Assembly: GCF_025947365.1 (NCBI RefSeq)
Contig: NZ_CP110012.1
Span: 5,084,001-5,148,000, forward strand
Direction of reading: 5' to 3'
DNA length: 64,000 bases
Origin: Flavobacterium sp. N502540
GTDB lineage: Bacteria; Bacteroidota; Bacteroidia; Flavobacteriales; Flavobacteriaceae
Part shown: positions 12,001 through 20,155 of the stretch, piece by piece
Layout of the letters: every line of letters starts with the position of its first letter
Numbering within the stretch: the stretch's first letter is position 1
Position numbers and translations under genes: made by a program
Notes under the pieces: model-generated
The model's input: the letters and a program-made list of their open reading frames with translations, nothing else
Databases searched by the model: none
Told to the model about the DNA's origin: nothing

Positions 12001-14867
12001 AGAGACAAGAAAAACACATATTCTTCTTCATTCAATTTAAGTAGAGACGCTCTAATTAAAGGTCCCTGCTCCAAATCAAATAATTCGGTATTTAGCGTAT
12101 TTAAACATGCCTCAACTTCTTGTTCCTGATTATCTCCTGCTGGAAAAGAATAATGTGTTATTTTAAAATCGGTCTCTTCGAAAGGGCGTATAAACTGTGA
12201 AATCTCACCATTCTTGTTACTCTTGAAACAAGTTCTCAATATCTCATGATGAGCTATTAATTTTACAAATGCTTCTTCGAGCTTATTAACATCAACAAAT
12301 CCCTTTAACTTAATCGTTGCCGGCATATTGTATGCTAATGAGCCGCCTTCCAGCTGACTTAATATCCATACTCTGGTTTGAGAAGGTGTCAATGGGTAAA
12401 AAGCAGCTGCCGGAGCTTTTGGTATAGAAATATATTTATTTTCTCCCAACTCACGGCTTATTCCATATACAGAAGGATTCTCAAAAAATGATTTAAAATT
12501 TATGGTATTGCCTAATTGTTTATAGATTCTGTTTATGACCTGAGCAACCATTAGGCTGTGTCCCCCTAAATCAAAGAAATCATCATTAACACCAATCTTT
12601 TCAACCTGTAATACTTCCTGCCATATTGCAACAAGTACTTCTTCCATTTTATTTCTTGGTGCTACATATTCTTCTCTGATAGCATCTTTACCTGAAACAT
12701 CAGGCAATGCCTTTCTGTTTATTTTCCCATTTGGCGTCAAGGGTAAAGAATCTAATTCCATCAAGAAAGCAGGCACCATATAATCCGGCAGCATTTCCTT
12801 AAGAAATTTCTTTAATGCCGTTTTCTCTATATTTGATACCGCTACAAAATAAGCAACTAATATTTTTTCATTATTATTTTCTCTTACTTCTACAACAGCA
12901 TGTTTTAAATCATCTGAAAATTTTAAAATCGTATTTTCGATCTCCCCAAGTTCAATTCTGTAACCTCTAATTTTTACCTGATCATCTTTTCTTCCCAAAA
13001 ACTCAATATTTCCATCAGATAACCAACATCCCAAATCTCCGGTATCGTACATCAGATCACCTGTAGAAAAAGGATTGTCAATAAATTTCTCCGCTGTAAG
13101 TTTGTTTTTGTTTAAATACCCTTGCGCCAGTCCGACTCCCGCAACAAAAATCTTCCCTGTCACCCCTATTGGAACAAGTTTAAAATCCTCATCCAGTATG
13201 TACAGGCTCGTATTTGAAATTGGTTTTCCTATAGGAATTATTGTACTATAGGCATTCAGAACGGTCACTTTATAAATTGATACACATACGGCACATTCAG
13301 TAGGTCCGTATGCATTATAATAATCGATTCCTGCTCGTATAACAGCCAATGCTTTACTTGGATTTGCAGACTCTCCGGCTGTAATAATACAACGTAGGCC
13401 TGAAATATCATTTTCATCTAATAGCGCTAAATAGCTTGGAGGAAAAGTAACAACAGTCGCCTTTGTTTTTTTTAAAAAACCTATAAACTTGTACTTATCT
13501 TTTATGATTTCGTCTGTCGGAATACACAAAGCCGCACCACTATACAAACACATCATAATCTCAGAAATAGAAGCATCAAAAGCTACAGAAGCGAACCAAA
13601 CCACTTTATCACTCTCCGAAATATTAAACTTTCGAATCTGATCTAAAGACATATTTACATTACTTGTATGCTTAATCGCTACACCTTTAGGCTGACCTGT
13701 CGAACCGGAAGTATAAATAATGTAAGCTAAATCTTCAGCCGAAATCTTTGTATTGATATTATCTGCAATAATACCTTCAAAATTTATCGAGTTTAAATCT
13801 ATCGTATTGCAATTATCTATAGTGAATGAATTATCGGAGATTACTATTTTTAATCCGCTGTCTTTGATTAAATAATCTATTCTTTCTTGTGGGTAATTAA
13901 TATCAATTGGCATATAAACAGCACCCAATTTTAATATCGCCAGTAATGAAACAACACTAGAATCGGCTTTAGGTAAAAAAACACCAACTATATCGCCTTT
14001 ACCAACAAATTGATTCGAAGAAAGATAATGGGCCAATTGATTAGCCTTTTTATTAATATCAGAATAAGTTAATACCGAATTTTCAAATAGGACAGCAATA
14101 TTATCAGGCGTTTTTACTACTTGTTCTTCAAATAAATCAACTATTGTCTTATTTTGTGGGTATGAAACATCAGTATTGTTGAAAGAAACCAGCAGCTGCT
14201 GTTTATCCTCTTCTGTTAAGAGTGGATACTCACTCAAATCGCAGGATAAGCAGGACTCTAAATTGACAATGAAATAAGTAAAATGCTGAATCAGATAATC
14301 AATAATTTCCTTTTTTACAAAACCATCAAGATATCGGAATTGAAACTCGATAGTCTCACCTTCGCTCATTGCGACATTTAACAAAATGCCCCTACAATCT
14401 AGATTATTTTGAGAATTGATGTTGATTCCGAAATTAGAAAAAGCTGCTAAATCAATACCACTATCACTATCGGTCCTATTCTTATAATAATCAGCAGAAT
14501 GGTTTAAACTTTCTAAAATCTCAACTTTAGCCTTTTGAAGAAACTCCTTAAAAATCAGTTTTAAATCAACTGAAAGAGAAAGAAGTAAAGCGTTTTCCTG
14601 ATTTTCAAACTTAGAAACGACATAACCATCATAATCAGCTATCAATCTTTTTAGTAAAAAAGAATAGATTGCTGTTAATACGGTATGTTGAGCCAGCAAA
14701 TTATTATTGGTTAGCTGATTAAAGTAAAAAAGATCTGTTTTAGCTACAGTTTTTGTTACTAAAACTTCTTTTTGATTGATCGTCTTTGCACTTTTATCCC
14801 TGTTTAATACTTTCTTTTTCCAATATTTTGAAACAATATGAAAATTATATTCTCCTGCTGTACTCAT
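3066..14867 (-). CDS. Four-module non-ribosomal peptide synthetase
   Basis: 3933 aa. Order by motif: truncated condensation-like N-terminus (1-~225); A1 (~245-720); PCP1 (FDLGGHSL near 765); C2 (HHIIGDGW near 955); A2 (~1290 on); PCP2 (FELGGHSL near 1802); C3 (HHIIGDGW near 1991); A3 (~2322 on); PCP3 (near 2828); C4 (HHIIGDGW near 3019); A4 (~3355 on); PCP4 (FEMGGHSL near 3862). No epimerization, methylation or thioesterase domain is seen, so the chain must pass to another protein. All four A domains keep the YTSG(S/T)TG loop, YGPTE and NGK lysine motifs. The last ~15 residues are acidic (ENKDYDKENDEIVTFQI) and could be the short linear motif bound by the TubC-type domain of the next synthetase. 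By eye, the A1 pocket reads DASTIAAVCK (aromatic-like) and A2 reads DTESIGSVCK (lysine-like); A3 and A4 are unassigned. The start has a GAGG ~10 bases upstream. Confidence 0.95.
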   Translation of the reverse strand: MSTAGEYNFHIVSKYWKKKVLNRDKSAKTINQKEVLVTKTVAKTDLFYFNQLTNNNLLAQHTVLTAIYSFLLKRLIADYDGYVVSKFENQENALLLSLSVDLKLIFKEFLQKAKVEILESLNHSADYYKNRTDSDSGIDLAAFSNFGININSQNNLDCRGILLNVAMSEGETIEFQFRYLDGFVKKEIIDYLIQHFTYFIVNLESCLSCDLSEYPLLTEEDKQQLLVSFNNTDVSYPQNKTIVDLFEEQVVKTPDNIAVLFENSVLTYSDINKKANQLAHYLSSNQFVGKGDIVGVFLPKADSSVVSLLAILKLGAVYMPIDINYPQERIDYLIKDSGLKIVISDNSFTIDNCNTIDLNSINFEGIIADNINTKISAEDLAYIIYTSGSTGQPKGVAIKHTSNVNMSLDQIRKFNISESDKVVWFASVAFDASISEIMMCLYSGAALCIPTDEIIKDKYKFIGFLKKTKATVVTFPPSYLALLDENDISGLRCIITAGESANPSKALAVIRAGIDYYNAYGPTECAVCVSIYKVTVLNAYSTIIPIGKPISNTSLYILDEDFKLVPIGVTGKIFVAGVGLAQGYLNKNKLTAEKFIDNPFSTGDLMYDTGDLGCWLSDGNIEFLGRKDDQVKIRGYRIELGEIENTILKFSDDLKHAVVEVRENNNEKILVAYFVAVSNIEKTALKKFLKEMLPDYMVPAFLMELDSLPLTPNGKINRKALPDVSGKDAIREEYVAPRNKMEEVLVAIWQEVLQVEKIGVNDDFFDLGGHSLMVAQVINRIYKQLGNTINFKSFFENPSVYGISRELGENKYISIPKAPAAAFYPLTPSQTRVWILSQLEGGSLAYNMPATIKLKGFVDVNKLEEAFVKLIAHHEILRTCFKSNKNGEISQFIRPFEETDFKITHYSFPAGDNQEQEVEACLNTLNTELFDLEQGPLIRASLLKLNEEEYVFFLSLHHIIGDGWSIEILTSEIVGTYNKLSHGKEADLPEMSIQYKDYAVWLSLQNQSERYLASEQYWLEQFKEEVSVLDLPSFKQRPLIKTYNGSSLTYCFSNVFLNRLKDFSKKQDVTLFMTLITGINALLHKYSGQNDIVVGIPIAGREHPDLENQMGLYLNTLPIRTQFEEDNTFLDLIIVQKETLSRAYDHQNYPFDALVGKLNLKRDTSRSALFDVLVVLQNQGQLKNMNTEELSNIEISSYDFNTKTSQLDLSFTFVESDELNLKIEYNTDIYDEYLIERMFIHFENLITELIVKPEKSIKEIDYLTNKEKEQLLVNFNNTEVFYSKNKTIIDSFEEQVIKTPDNIAVVFNESVLTYEELNIKANQLAYFLRKNYEIESDDLIGIALERSEMMIVAILGVLKSGAAYVPIDINYPKDRIEYIRKDSNCKIVIDNSVLEEIGRFKDKSAEKNLTVVNGPDDLAYVIYTSGTTGNPKGVMVRHSSLTNYVSTFLDYFQVNESDSILSQSTISFDTSIEEIFPILNVGGKLVIAEDNKDFTSVFSLCEKHEITILSTNPFLIDFLNTNSESGLFRSLKKIISGGDVLKFDYIDKIFDKTAVYNSYGPTETTVCATYCKIDKPSANIPIGAPIANAKIYILDDAKLLVPIAVPGRIFISGAGVAKGYLNKPELTSEKFIANSFVPGERMYDTGDLGYWLPDGTIKFLGRKDNQVKIRGHRIELGEIENIISQFSADLKQVVVEVKEINQEKVLVAYLVSTIPIDKIEIRDFLQGKLPIYMIPGFYISLKELHLTHNGKVDRKSLPNVDEKDIIRKEYTAPVNDVEKQLVIIWQEVLGLERIGTTDHFFELGGHSLLITKVINRIHEQLDRIVNFKTFYEHPTIEELSKKIFVKEYVAIPKAPELESYPLTPSQNRLWMLSQLEGGSLAYNMPSVVKLKGTMDRNKFEDSFRQLVERHEILRTSFKTNKDGEVNQYITSANDINFTIEQVNFSELEDKGQSLEEYLQERNSEAFNLEQAPLVRGVLIALNDNEWIFFLSLHHIIGDGWSVELLISEIVEIYNSLTTNKEASLPILKIQYKDYALWFNNELENDKLKNSENYWLKQFSGEIPVLDLPSFKTRPLLKTYNGSTITTDFSAVFLERIKDFSKENKATLFMVVMTAVKVLLNRYSGQNDIVIGTPIAGRDHSDLEGQMGLFANTLAIRTRFGKEDSFLSLLEKEKLLLLEAYEHQHYPFDALVNKINLKRDMSRSALFDVMVVLQNQYQKKELNSLEFVDYQFKSGSSKFDLTFTFVESEGLSLAINFNSDIYDSISIERMFNHFENLLIHSFDAPELPVSELIYLTEHERKQLLFDFNSRENDYQVDKTIVELFEEQAALSADKVAVVFDDVELTYQELNEQSNLLAHYLRENYEIKRDDLVGIKLERSEKSIITILGILKSGGAYVPIDPDYPQNRIEYIEKDSTCKIVIDKNEFEKFYKCKDHYSKTNLTPVNSLSDLVYVIYTSGTTGNPKGVMVENRNLTNYVFFQIRYLGLNSSERVPLMANISFDASVEQIFTTLLSSATLYVLKKEDLISVDRVREFLIKNSITHIHSVPSLLSKLNLNSLTNLKRIISAGEPFIREISRTYLGQYKLYNKYGPTETTISSLIGSIENIQDVSIGSPISNTQIYILDDSFQPVGLGINGKLYISGFGVARGYLNRPELTEEKFIPNPFVEGTMMYDTGDLGCWLPDGKIEFKGRRDHQVKIRGFRVELEEIENIALQYSEALVQFLVEAVDTAAGKVLVAYFVSDTAIDKSDLRSYLQNQLPDYMVPGFYVKLEALPLTPNGKIDRKALPVVAGEDLIKKEYIAPVGDIQEKLALIWQEVLGIQEIGVTDNFFELGGHSLIVGQVINRIYKQLNKSVTFKTFFSSPTIETLSKELQDQVYQAISKAPEAPSYPLTAAQGRIWILSQLEGGSLAYNMPAAVRLHGDVDLQKMKKCFTAIIASHEILRTRFKTSEEGEVRQHIASSDQTNFEIAEIDFSFEKNQDQVIADYLEQLNNEPFDLEHGPLIRASLLKTASEHYIFFLSMHHIIGDGWSIELLLSEIIKNYNALRADQAINLPVLNIQYKDYAVWLNAEIQQEKHRESENYWLAQFAGEIPVLDLPSFNTRPLLKTYNGTSQTHTFSKAFLERLKTFSNAKEATLFMTLMAGIKILLYRYTGQSDLIIGTPIAGREHPDLENQLGLYLNILAVRTQFDDRNSFENVVNKEKNILLEAYEHQNYPFDVLISKLNLKRDAGRSALFDVLVVLQNQGQLKNLNNDKLNDLEVSQYDLHSNTSKFDISFTFVETEGLDLIIEYNTDIYDAFLITRMFSHFENIMSQSMEQPEIFIEDLDYLLPSEKEQLLVDFNDTKADYPRDKTIIDLFEKQIEASPDSIAVVFEKTKLTYRELNKQANELGHYLREMYSIEADDLVGVKLERSEKMIVVLLGILKSGGAYVPIDINYPEQRISYIQDNSNCKAVIDSAFLENFLAIRERFSDENPVKINKPSHLAYVIYTSGTTGNPKGVMVENRNVVNLITSQSIKFEINETDNISQFSNIAFDASVEQIFLALLNGACLSILSQDVLLDAKKLEVFLESAKITHFHAVPAVVEKITPKKYSFLRRIISGGDICSINTAKKWHNYCSFYNEYGPTETTVTSIETLYNNESSLSIGRPILNTQIYLLDKELNPVPIGVTGNLYIAGEGVSRGYLHNKELTKEKFIKNPLNPDSVMYETGDLGCWLADGNIKFLGRSDNQVKIRGFRIELGEIESMISKYSAQIQQSVVLVEEVNQEKVLVAFIGSEAEIDKLEIRHFLQDRLPDYMVPSFYVLMKELPVTPNGKIDRRNLPQISGADIIRKEYKAPKNEIEEKLVMIWQDVLGIEKIGTTDNFFEMGGHSLKATKLISLIQREFEIKLSIRDLFENIEIEDLALLIENISLTEYETELENKDYDKENDEIVTFQI

Positions 14868-15262
14868 AAATTTAATCCTCTACCCTTTTCTTTAATCTCT
14901 GAAAGACTGGCGATGGCTTTCAGCTTTTATATTCTTAAAATTTAATTCCTAATTTTTTTGAAAACAGTAAGACAAATTTCCCTGCAATTATTAAGACTTT
15001 AGATGATAAAATTATCAACTCGGCCAAAAATATGTTATACCTGCAGCTAATCACAAATACTTACAACCTACATTTATAAATCTCGATCGTGTTTTTATAA
15101 AAACCGTCAAATCAAAAAAACCAAACAACTGATATTCAACACTATAAAAACAAGTCTGTTTGGATTTTTTTTTAAGAATTATCCTAAAATAATTTTTCTA
15201 AAAAGAATAAAAAACTCTATTTTTGACCAAATAATATTAATTTTTATTTGCCAAATCATAAT
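14868..15262. promoter_or_regulatory. Divergent control region between NRPS operon and lanB-type operon
   Basis: 395 non-coding bases separate the two divergent start codons. On the minus strand a -7-like element (rc TATTTTTG) lies at 15025-15032, with a TTTG (-33-like) at 15054-15057, spacer 21; this would start the NRPS transcript with a leader of about 150 bases. On the plus strand TATTTTTG at 15218-15225 matches TANNTTTG, but no clear TTG -33 box is present; it would give a ~30-base leader for the dehydratase gene. Two blocks, TTTATAAATCTCGA (15073-15086) and AACAACTGATATTCAA (15124-15139), recur in front of the precursor gene near 20154-20208. Promoters are assigned by consensus only. 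Confidence 0.5.
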
Positions 15263-17575
15263 ATGTCCAAAACTGAAATAAGATTTAGTCTCTTTTCTTC
15301 TTATGTTTTTAGAATACCTGCTTTTCCAGTTATCTTGTATCAAAACCTTACAAATGGATCTACTATAACTGATGAACAGATTAAAGAATTGGCAAAAAAT
15401 AATACGATAAAAGAATCTTTATTTCTAGCATCGCCAGAATTATATAATGAAGTACAGAAGTGGATCTCATTAGAAAATTATTCTCCTGAGAAAGCTCATA
15501 AAATCAAAATTTCTTTATTAAAATATTTCATCAGAATGTCAACCAGATGTACACCGTTTGGTCTATTCTCAGCTTGTGGTTCAGGTAAATTTGGTAACAA
15601 GACACAAATCAATATCAATACTGCTTCCTCATTTTATAGGAAGACTCGTTTTGATATGCAATTTGTAGGTAATCTAGCAAATACATTGCAAGCCATTCCG
15701 TTAGTAAGGGATGAACTGTTGTTTTATCCTAATACCACTATCTATAAATTAGGAAATTTTTACAGATATATTCAATATACTTTAAATAAAAGCGGCAGAA
15801 AATACTCACTGGAAGCATTAAAACGCACGGAATATTTAGATCTGATACTGGAAAAGTCACTTTTAGGAATTTCTAAAAGTGATCTCATTAATTTTTTACT
15901 ATCGGATGAAATAACAGAAACCGAAGCCACCTTTTTTATTGACGAATTAATAAATCATCAAATACTCGTTTCTGAATTAGAAATGACACTTACTGGTGAT
16001 GACTTTTTCGACAAATTAGTTAACTTAAATGATCTGATAGGAAACGCTTACAAAACTAACTTAGTCGAAATAGAGAAAAAAAATGGACCCCTTAAAAACT
16101 CACTAAAAGACAGTTCATCACTAAATTTGAAGGCTCTTTCAGAAAAACTACAAAATATCAATGGGCATCAGAATGAACCACTTTCGAACTATGAAAAAAT
16201 TGTAGAAGAGCTAAAAGAAAATGACCTTTCTTTTAATGAAAAACATCTCTTTCAAACCGATTTATTTATAGAATCAAATAATTTCACATTAGATGTTAAC
16301 TATAAAAAAGAATTGCTTCATGCCATAAAATTTTTAAATAAAATTTCGTCTATAACTCCATCCAAAAAACTACAAAACTTTAAAAAAGATTTTATAAAGC
16401 GTTATGATTTAGAAGCCATACCGTTAGTTGAAGCACTTGATTTTGAGACCGGTATTGGTTATGGATCTGATAATAAAAATTTTGATGTAACACCTATATT
16501 AGACGAATTAGCCTTAAACCATAAATTAAAAACTGAAAATCAAATCATTCTTGATGAAGTTGAAAACATATTTCATTCTAAATTTAAAAATGCCATCCTA
16601 AAGAGTCAGAAAAGCATTGAATTAAATCATAATGACTTTAAAGCTATTGATTTTTCAAATCAAAATCTGTCCAGTACTTTTTCTTGCTTATTTGAAATCG
16701 TAACAGAAAATGAAGAAGAATGGATTGTAATTCAGAATATAGGAGGATCCAGCGCAGCAAATTTATTTTCGAGATTTTGTTACGGAAATAACGAAATCAA
16801 TACTTTGGCAAATGAAATTACAAACTACGAATCTAAAAGCTTTGATGGGAAAATTGTTGCCGAAATTGTCCATTTGCCAGAAGCCAGAACCGGAAATGTT
16901 CTAAAAAGACCTGCGTTCAGAATGCATGAAATTCCGTATTTAAGCAAATCTGATTTAGACTCTTCACAACAAATACCAATTACCGATATAATTATAAAGA
17001 TAAGTTCAAATCGAATTGTATTGTGGAGCCAGGAAAAACAAAAGGAAATTATTCCCAAGCTAACTAATGCTCATAATTTCTCTCACCAGGCTTTACCAAT
17101 TTATGAATTTTTATGTGACATGCAATTTGAAAACACTAAGGGATCATTAGGAATTAAAACGGCTAATCTGGAGAAATTATTTGATTTTACTCCAAGAGTA
17201 TTTTTGGGTAAATGTATTATTCTGAAAGCAAAATGGATATTTTCACAAGAGCAACATCCCCATTTTTTTAAGTTGTTGAATGTAAATTCTGAAATTTATT
17301 ACCAAAATATTTCCCGCTTCGTGTCTGATATCACTTCATGTATAAGCTATAAACCAATACCTCAATATGTATCATTGATAGATGGTGATAATACTTTAGT
17401 CATAAACATGCAAAACTACGATTGTCAGAAAATGTTATTATCAGCCATCAAAAACCGAACAAAGTTTGTTTTGGAAGAATATCTGTTTCCATCAGAAAAA
17501 ACGGTTACAAACAAAAATGAATACCATTCCAACCAATTTATTGCAGGTGTAAAATGGGAAAAAAACGAATTTTAA
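15263..17575 (+). CDS. LanB-type dehydratase, glutamylation (N-terminal) domain protein
   Basis: About 770 aa. I placed the start at the ATG 15263-15265 (MSKTEIRFSLFSSYVFRIPAF); a longer frame would need a TTG at 15248. Lantibiotic dehydratase N-terminal features are the opening (Y)VFRIPAFP segment and RMSTRCTPFGLFSACGSG near residues 90-105. In class I lanthipeptide and thiopeptide systems this part transfers glutamate from glutamyl-tRNA to Ser/Thr side chains. The elimination domain is not fused here but is encoded by the next gene, one base downstream. Such a split is known in thiopeptides and, in Bacteroidota, in pinensins. It heads an operon with the elimination protein and a regulator. 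The substrate is probably the small peptide at 20282-20428. No cyclase gene is nearby. Confidence 0.87.
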   Translation: MSKTEIRFSLFSSYVFRIPAFPVILYQNLTNGSTITDEQIKELAKNNTIKESLFLASPELYNEVQKWISLENYSPEKAHKIKISLLKYFIRMSTRCTPFGLFSACGSGKFGNKTQININTASSFYRKTRFDMQFVGNLANTLQAIPLVRDELLFYPNTTIYKLGNFYRYIQYTLNKSGRKYSLEALKRTEYLDLILEKSLLGISKSDLINFLLSDEITETEATFFIDELINHQILVSELEMTLTGDDFFDKLVNLNDLIGNAYKTNLVEIEKKNGPLKNSLKDSSSLNLKALSEKLQNINGHQNEPLSNYEKIVEELKENDLSFNEKHLFQTDLFIESNNFTLDVNYKKELLHAIKFLNKISSITPSKKLQNFKKDFIKRYDLEAIPLVEALDFETGIGYGSDNKNFDVTPILDELALNHKLKTENQIILDEVENIFHSKFKNAILKSQKSIELNHNDFKAIDFSNQNLSSTFSCLFEIVTENEEEWIVIQNIGGSSAANLFSRFCYGNNEINTLANEITNYESKSFDGKIVAEIVHLPEARTGNVLKRPAFRMHEIPYLSKSDLDSSQQIPITDIIIKISSNRIVLWSQEKQKEIIPKLTNAHNFSHQALPIYEFLCDMQFENTKGSLGIKTANLEKLFDFTPRVFLGKCIILKAKWIFSQEQHPHFFKLLNVNSEIYYQNISRFVSDITSCISYKPIPQYVSLIDGDNTLVINMQNYDCQKMLLSAIKNRTKFVLEEYLFPSEKTVTNKNEYHSNQFIAGVKWEKNEF

Positions 17576-17576
17576 A

Positions 17577-18446
17577 ATGAGTACCGTAAAGAGGAATTTT
17601 ATTATTGGAGATGAATGGCTATACTATAAAATATATTGTGGTACTTACTCTTCAGACCAGATTTTAATCAATGCTATTCAAATAATCGTTGATAAATTAT
17701 TTGAAAAAAAAATTATTGATCTGTGGTTTTTTATACGATATAAAGATCCTGATAATCATTTGAGGGTACGTTTTCACTTGCTTAATCCGGATACAATTCT
17801 TGAAGTAATACAGTTGTTTAATTTTCATTTTAATAAATTAATTACCAATAATACGGTTTATGATCTTACAACAGCCACTTATAAAAGAGAAATAGAACGA
17901 TACGGCGAACATACGATTTGCGATGCTGAAAAAATGTTTTATTACCATAGCAAAAAAACAATTGAATTAATTGACAACACAACATCTGAGTGTGATGAAA
18001 TTGCCAGAATTTTTAGTTCGTTGCAGATGGTCAACGATTTATTAGTAAATTTTGAAATCCCCCTGGACATTCGTCTCCAATTTACCGAAAAGATGTCTGC
18101 TCAATTTAAATTAGAGCACAACGTAAATAAGGAGAATAGTCGGAAATTTTCTCACTTGTACACAAAGTACAAAACAGATATTTCATTATTCCTCAGCGAA
18201 GAACAAGACCCGGAGTACCTGGAAGGACTTCATGAAATAACTAAAATAAAAAAAGAAGAGATTCAATTAGTAAAAAAGGTTTTAGATAAAACTTCCAAAA
18301 ATAGCAGCATTAGCGCATTAGAACTAATTACTTCTCTAATTCATATGAACATTAATCGAACATTTCGTTCCAAACAGAGAGAATATGAAATGTTATGTTA
18401 TGATTTTATGAACCGATATTACAAATTCATCACTTATAAAAAATGA
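17577..18446 (+). CDS. LanB C-terminal (glutamate elimination) domain protein, thiopeptide-type / SpaB_C
   Basis: 289 aa, the usual length of the stand-alone elimination domain. It opens with DEWLYYKIYCG, then DPDNHLRVRFHLL, YKREIERYG and, near the C-terminus, LIHMNINRTF with a tail RYYKF. These are the hallmark segments of the Lant_dehydr_C family; the Arg in LRVRF, the Arg in YKRE and the His in LIHMN probably match the catalytic residues of the NisB elimination site. It would remove glutamate from glutamylated Ser/Thr to leave dehydroalanine or dehydrobutyrine. The gene starts one base after the glutamylation gene and its stop overlaps the next start (ATGA), so the three are co-translated. 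Its presence argues against a peptide-aminoacyl-tRNA-ligase role for the partner. Confidence 0.87.
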   Translation: MSTVKRNFIIGDEWLYYKIYCGTYSSDQILINAIQIIVDKLFEKKIIDLWFFIRYKDPDNHLRVRFHLLNPDTILEVIQLFNFHFNKLITNNTVYDLTTATYKREIERYGEHTICDAEKMFYYHSKKTIELIDNTTSECDEIARIFSSLQMVNDLLVNFEIPLDIRLQFTEKMSAQFKLEHNVNKENSRKFSHLYTKYKTDISLFLSEEQDPEYLEGLHEITKIKKEEIQLVKKVLDKTSKNSSISALELITSLIHMNINRTFRSKQREYEMLCYDFMNRYYKFITYKK

Positions 18447-20155
18447 AAAATTATACTTTAATCTTATTGTTTTTTATTCATGCGCTGATTTATTCACAAA
18501 GCGTTTTAAAGAATACAGATTCAATTAAAAAACTAAGTTTTGCAGAACTAGATGAAAAAATTGATAATTCATCTCTAAGTTTACAAGAAAAAATTGCATA
18601 CACTGACATTTACTATAAAAAGGCTATAAAAACTGATAATGTTTTCAGAATTGCAGATGCAATGTATCACAAAGCCCTAATCTATCCCGGTAAATCCGTT
18701 CAGCTAAAATATGCAGATTCAATAATCTCAGTAACAAAAGATACTCCCAATGATATTTATCCAGCAAGAGGATATATGTTAAAAGCCAATTATTTTCAAA
18801 TTAATCTGAATTTAAATCAAGCATTAAAAAATGTATTAATTGCAGAAAAACTATCAAAAAGCAGAAACAATTTTGAACAGAATCTAATCATTAAAAGATA
18901 TATTGGATTAATAAAAATTGAGTTAGGAAGAGCCGAAGAAGCCTTACCCTTATTTATTGAAAATTTAAATTATTATAAAAATAAACCTGATAAATCATTA
19001 GATGTAATTTTCATCAAATGGGTGCTATCGGATATCTATATAAGATTAAATAAGGTTGATCTTGCCTTATCCTATGTAAATAATGAGTTAAAAACTCTTA
19101 AAGATACTAATCCGTACTATCCTTATTATATAATGTATAAAGGAATTTGTTTAAATTTAAAAGGAGACTATACTACAAGTAAATCTTATATAGAAAAAGC
19201 AATCGATTTACTAAAAAAGACTGATGATTTGCTAAATCTATCAATTTGTTATTATTATAAGGGGGAAAATATCTACAAAGGCCAGAAGGATTCAAAAAAT
19301 GCAATGCTCTATTTTGAAAAAGTTGATTCTATTTTAGTGAAAACAAAGCAATACTCATGTGATATCGTGGATAATTACACCCGGCTCATTGAAATAAGCA
19401 AAAACAATGGAAATGATAAAAAACATCTGTACTATTTAAACCGCTTAATTGAAATTGACAACTATTTTAAATCAAACAATATATCACTTTCAAAAAATAT
19501 AAATAAGGATTATGATATACCAAATTTACTGGTAGATAAAGAAAATTTAATAACACAAATCAGGAACGAAAAACTTTTTTTTATTGCTATATCATTAGTA
19601 TTAATGCTGGGTCTTGGATTTTCTATTTTCTATGTCATAAAAGTAAGAGAAAGAAGCAAAAAATCTGAAGAACGTTTCCGTCATTTGATGGAAAAACCAA
19701 TTTTAGAAAGTACAGAAAATAATGCTCAATTGATTGAAACAAATGAGAAACAAAATGAAAAAGAAAAAGCAATGGATCTACCCGTTGAAATGGTAAATGA
19801 AATACTGAAGAAGTTATCAGAATTTGAATCAAATAAGGGGTATCTGGCATCAAATTTAAAACAGACTGATCTTGCGAAGCAACTTGCTACTAATAGCAGT
19901 TATTTATCTAAAGTCATTAATTTCCATAAAAGCAAAAACTTCAGTCAATACATAAATGATATGCGCATCAACTACGCAGTAAATAAATTAAAGAAAGATA
20001 AAAAGTTTAGAAAATACACCATTAAGGCCATTTCAGAAGAAGTTGGATTCAGCAATTCAGAATCATTCTCAAAAGCATTTTATAATAATACCGGCTTGCA
20101 ACCTTCTTATTTTATAAAAAAAATAGAAGAAAACGAAAAACAACAAAAATCCTAA
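18443..20155 (+). CDS. Membrane-anchored TPR / AraC-family transcriptional regulator
   Basis: 570 aa. An N-terminal hydrophobic stretch (YTLILLFFIHALIYSQS) looks like a signal sequence. Residues ~40-350 are helical TPR-like repeats. A transmembrane helix lies near 385-403 (LFFIAISLVLMLGLGFSIFYV), followed by a charged linker and an AraC-type double helix-turn-helix at the C-terminus (TDLAKQLATNSSYLSKVIN, then IKAISEEVGFSNSESFSKAF). This architecture, periplasmic TPRs wired to a cytoplasmic DNA-binding domain, is common in Flavobacteriia and is thought to sense an external or envelope signal. It overlaps the elimination gene by 4 bases and ends 126 bases before the precursor gene, so it is a good candidate pathway-specific regulator. 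The ligand is unknown. Confidence 0.85.
   Translation: MKNYTLILLFFIHALIYSQSVLKNTDSIKKLSFAELDEKIDNSSLSLQEKIAYTDIYYKKAIKTDNVFRIADAMYHKALIYPGKSVQLKYADSIISVTKDTPNDIYPARGYMLKANYFQINLNLNQALKNVLIAEKLSKSRNNFEQNLIIKRYIGLIKIELGRAEEALPLFIENLNYYKNKPDKSLDVIFIKWVLSDIYIRLNKVDLALSYVNNELKTLKDTNPYYPYYIMYKGICLNLKGDYTTSKSYIEKAIDLLKKTDDLLNLSICYYYKGENIYKGQKDSKNAMLYFEKVDSILVKTKQYSCDIVDNYTRLIEISKNNGNDKKHLYYLNRLIEIDNYFKSNNISLSKNINKDYDIPNLLVDKENLITQIRNEKLFFIAISLVLMLGLGFSIFYVIKVRERSKKSEERFRHLMEKPILESTENNAQLIETNEKQNEKEKAMDLPVEMVNEILKKLSEFESNKGYLASNLKQTDLAKQLATNSSYLSKVINFHKSKNFSQYINDMRINYAVNKLKKDKKFRKYTIKAISEEVGFSNSESFSKAFYNNTGLQPSYFIKKIEENEKQQKS

Noticed and set aside
15263..18446. LanB pair as a peptide-aminoacyl-tRNA ligase system
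   Set aside because: Those systems lack the elimination domain; here a complete elimination-type protein is co-translated with the glutamylation protein, so dehydration is more likely.
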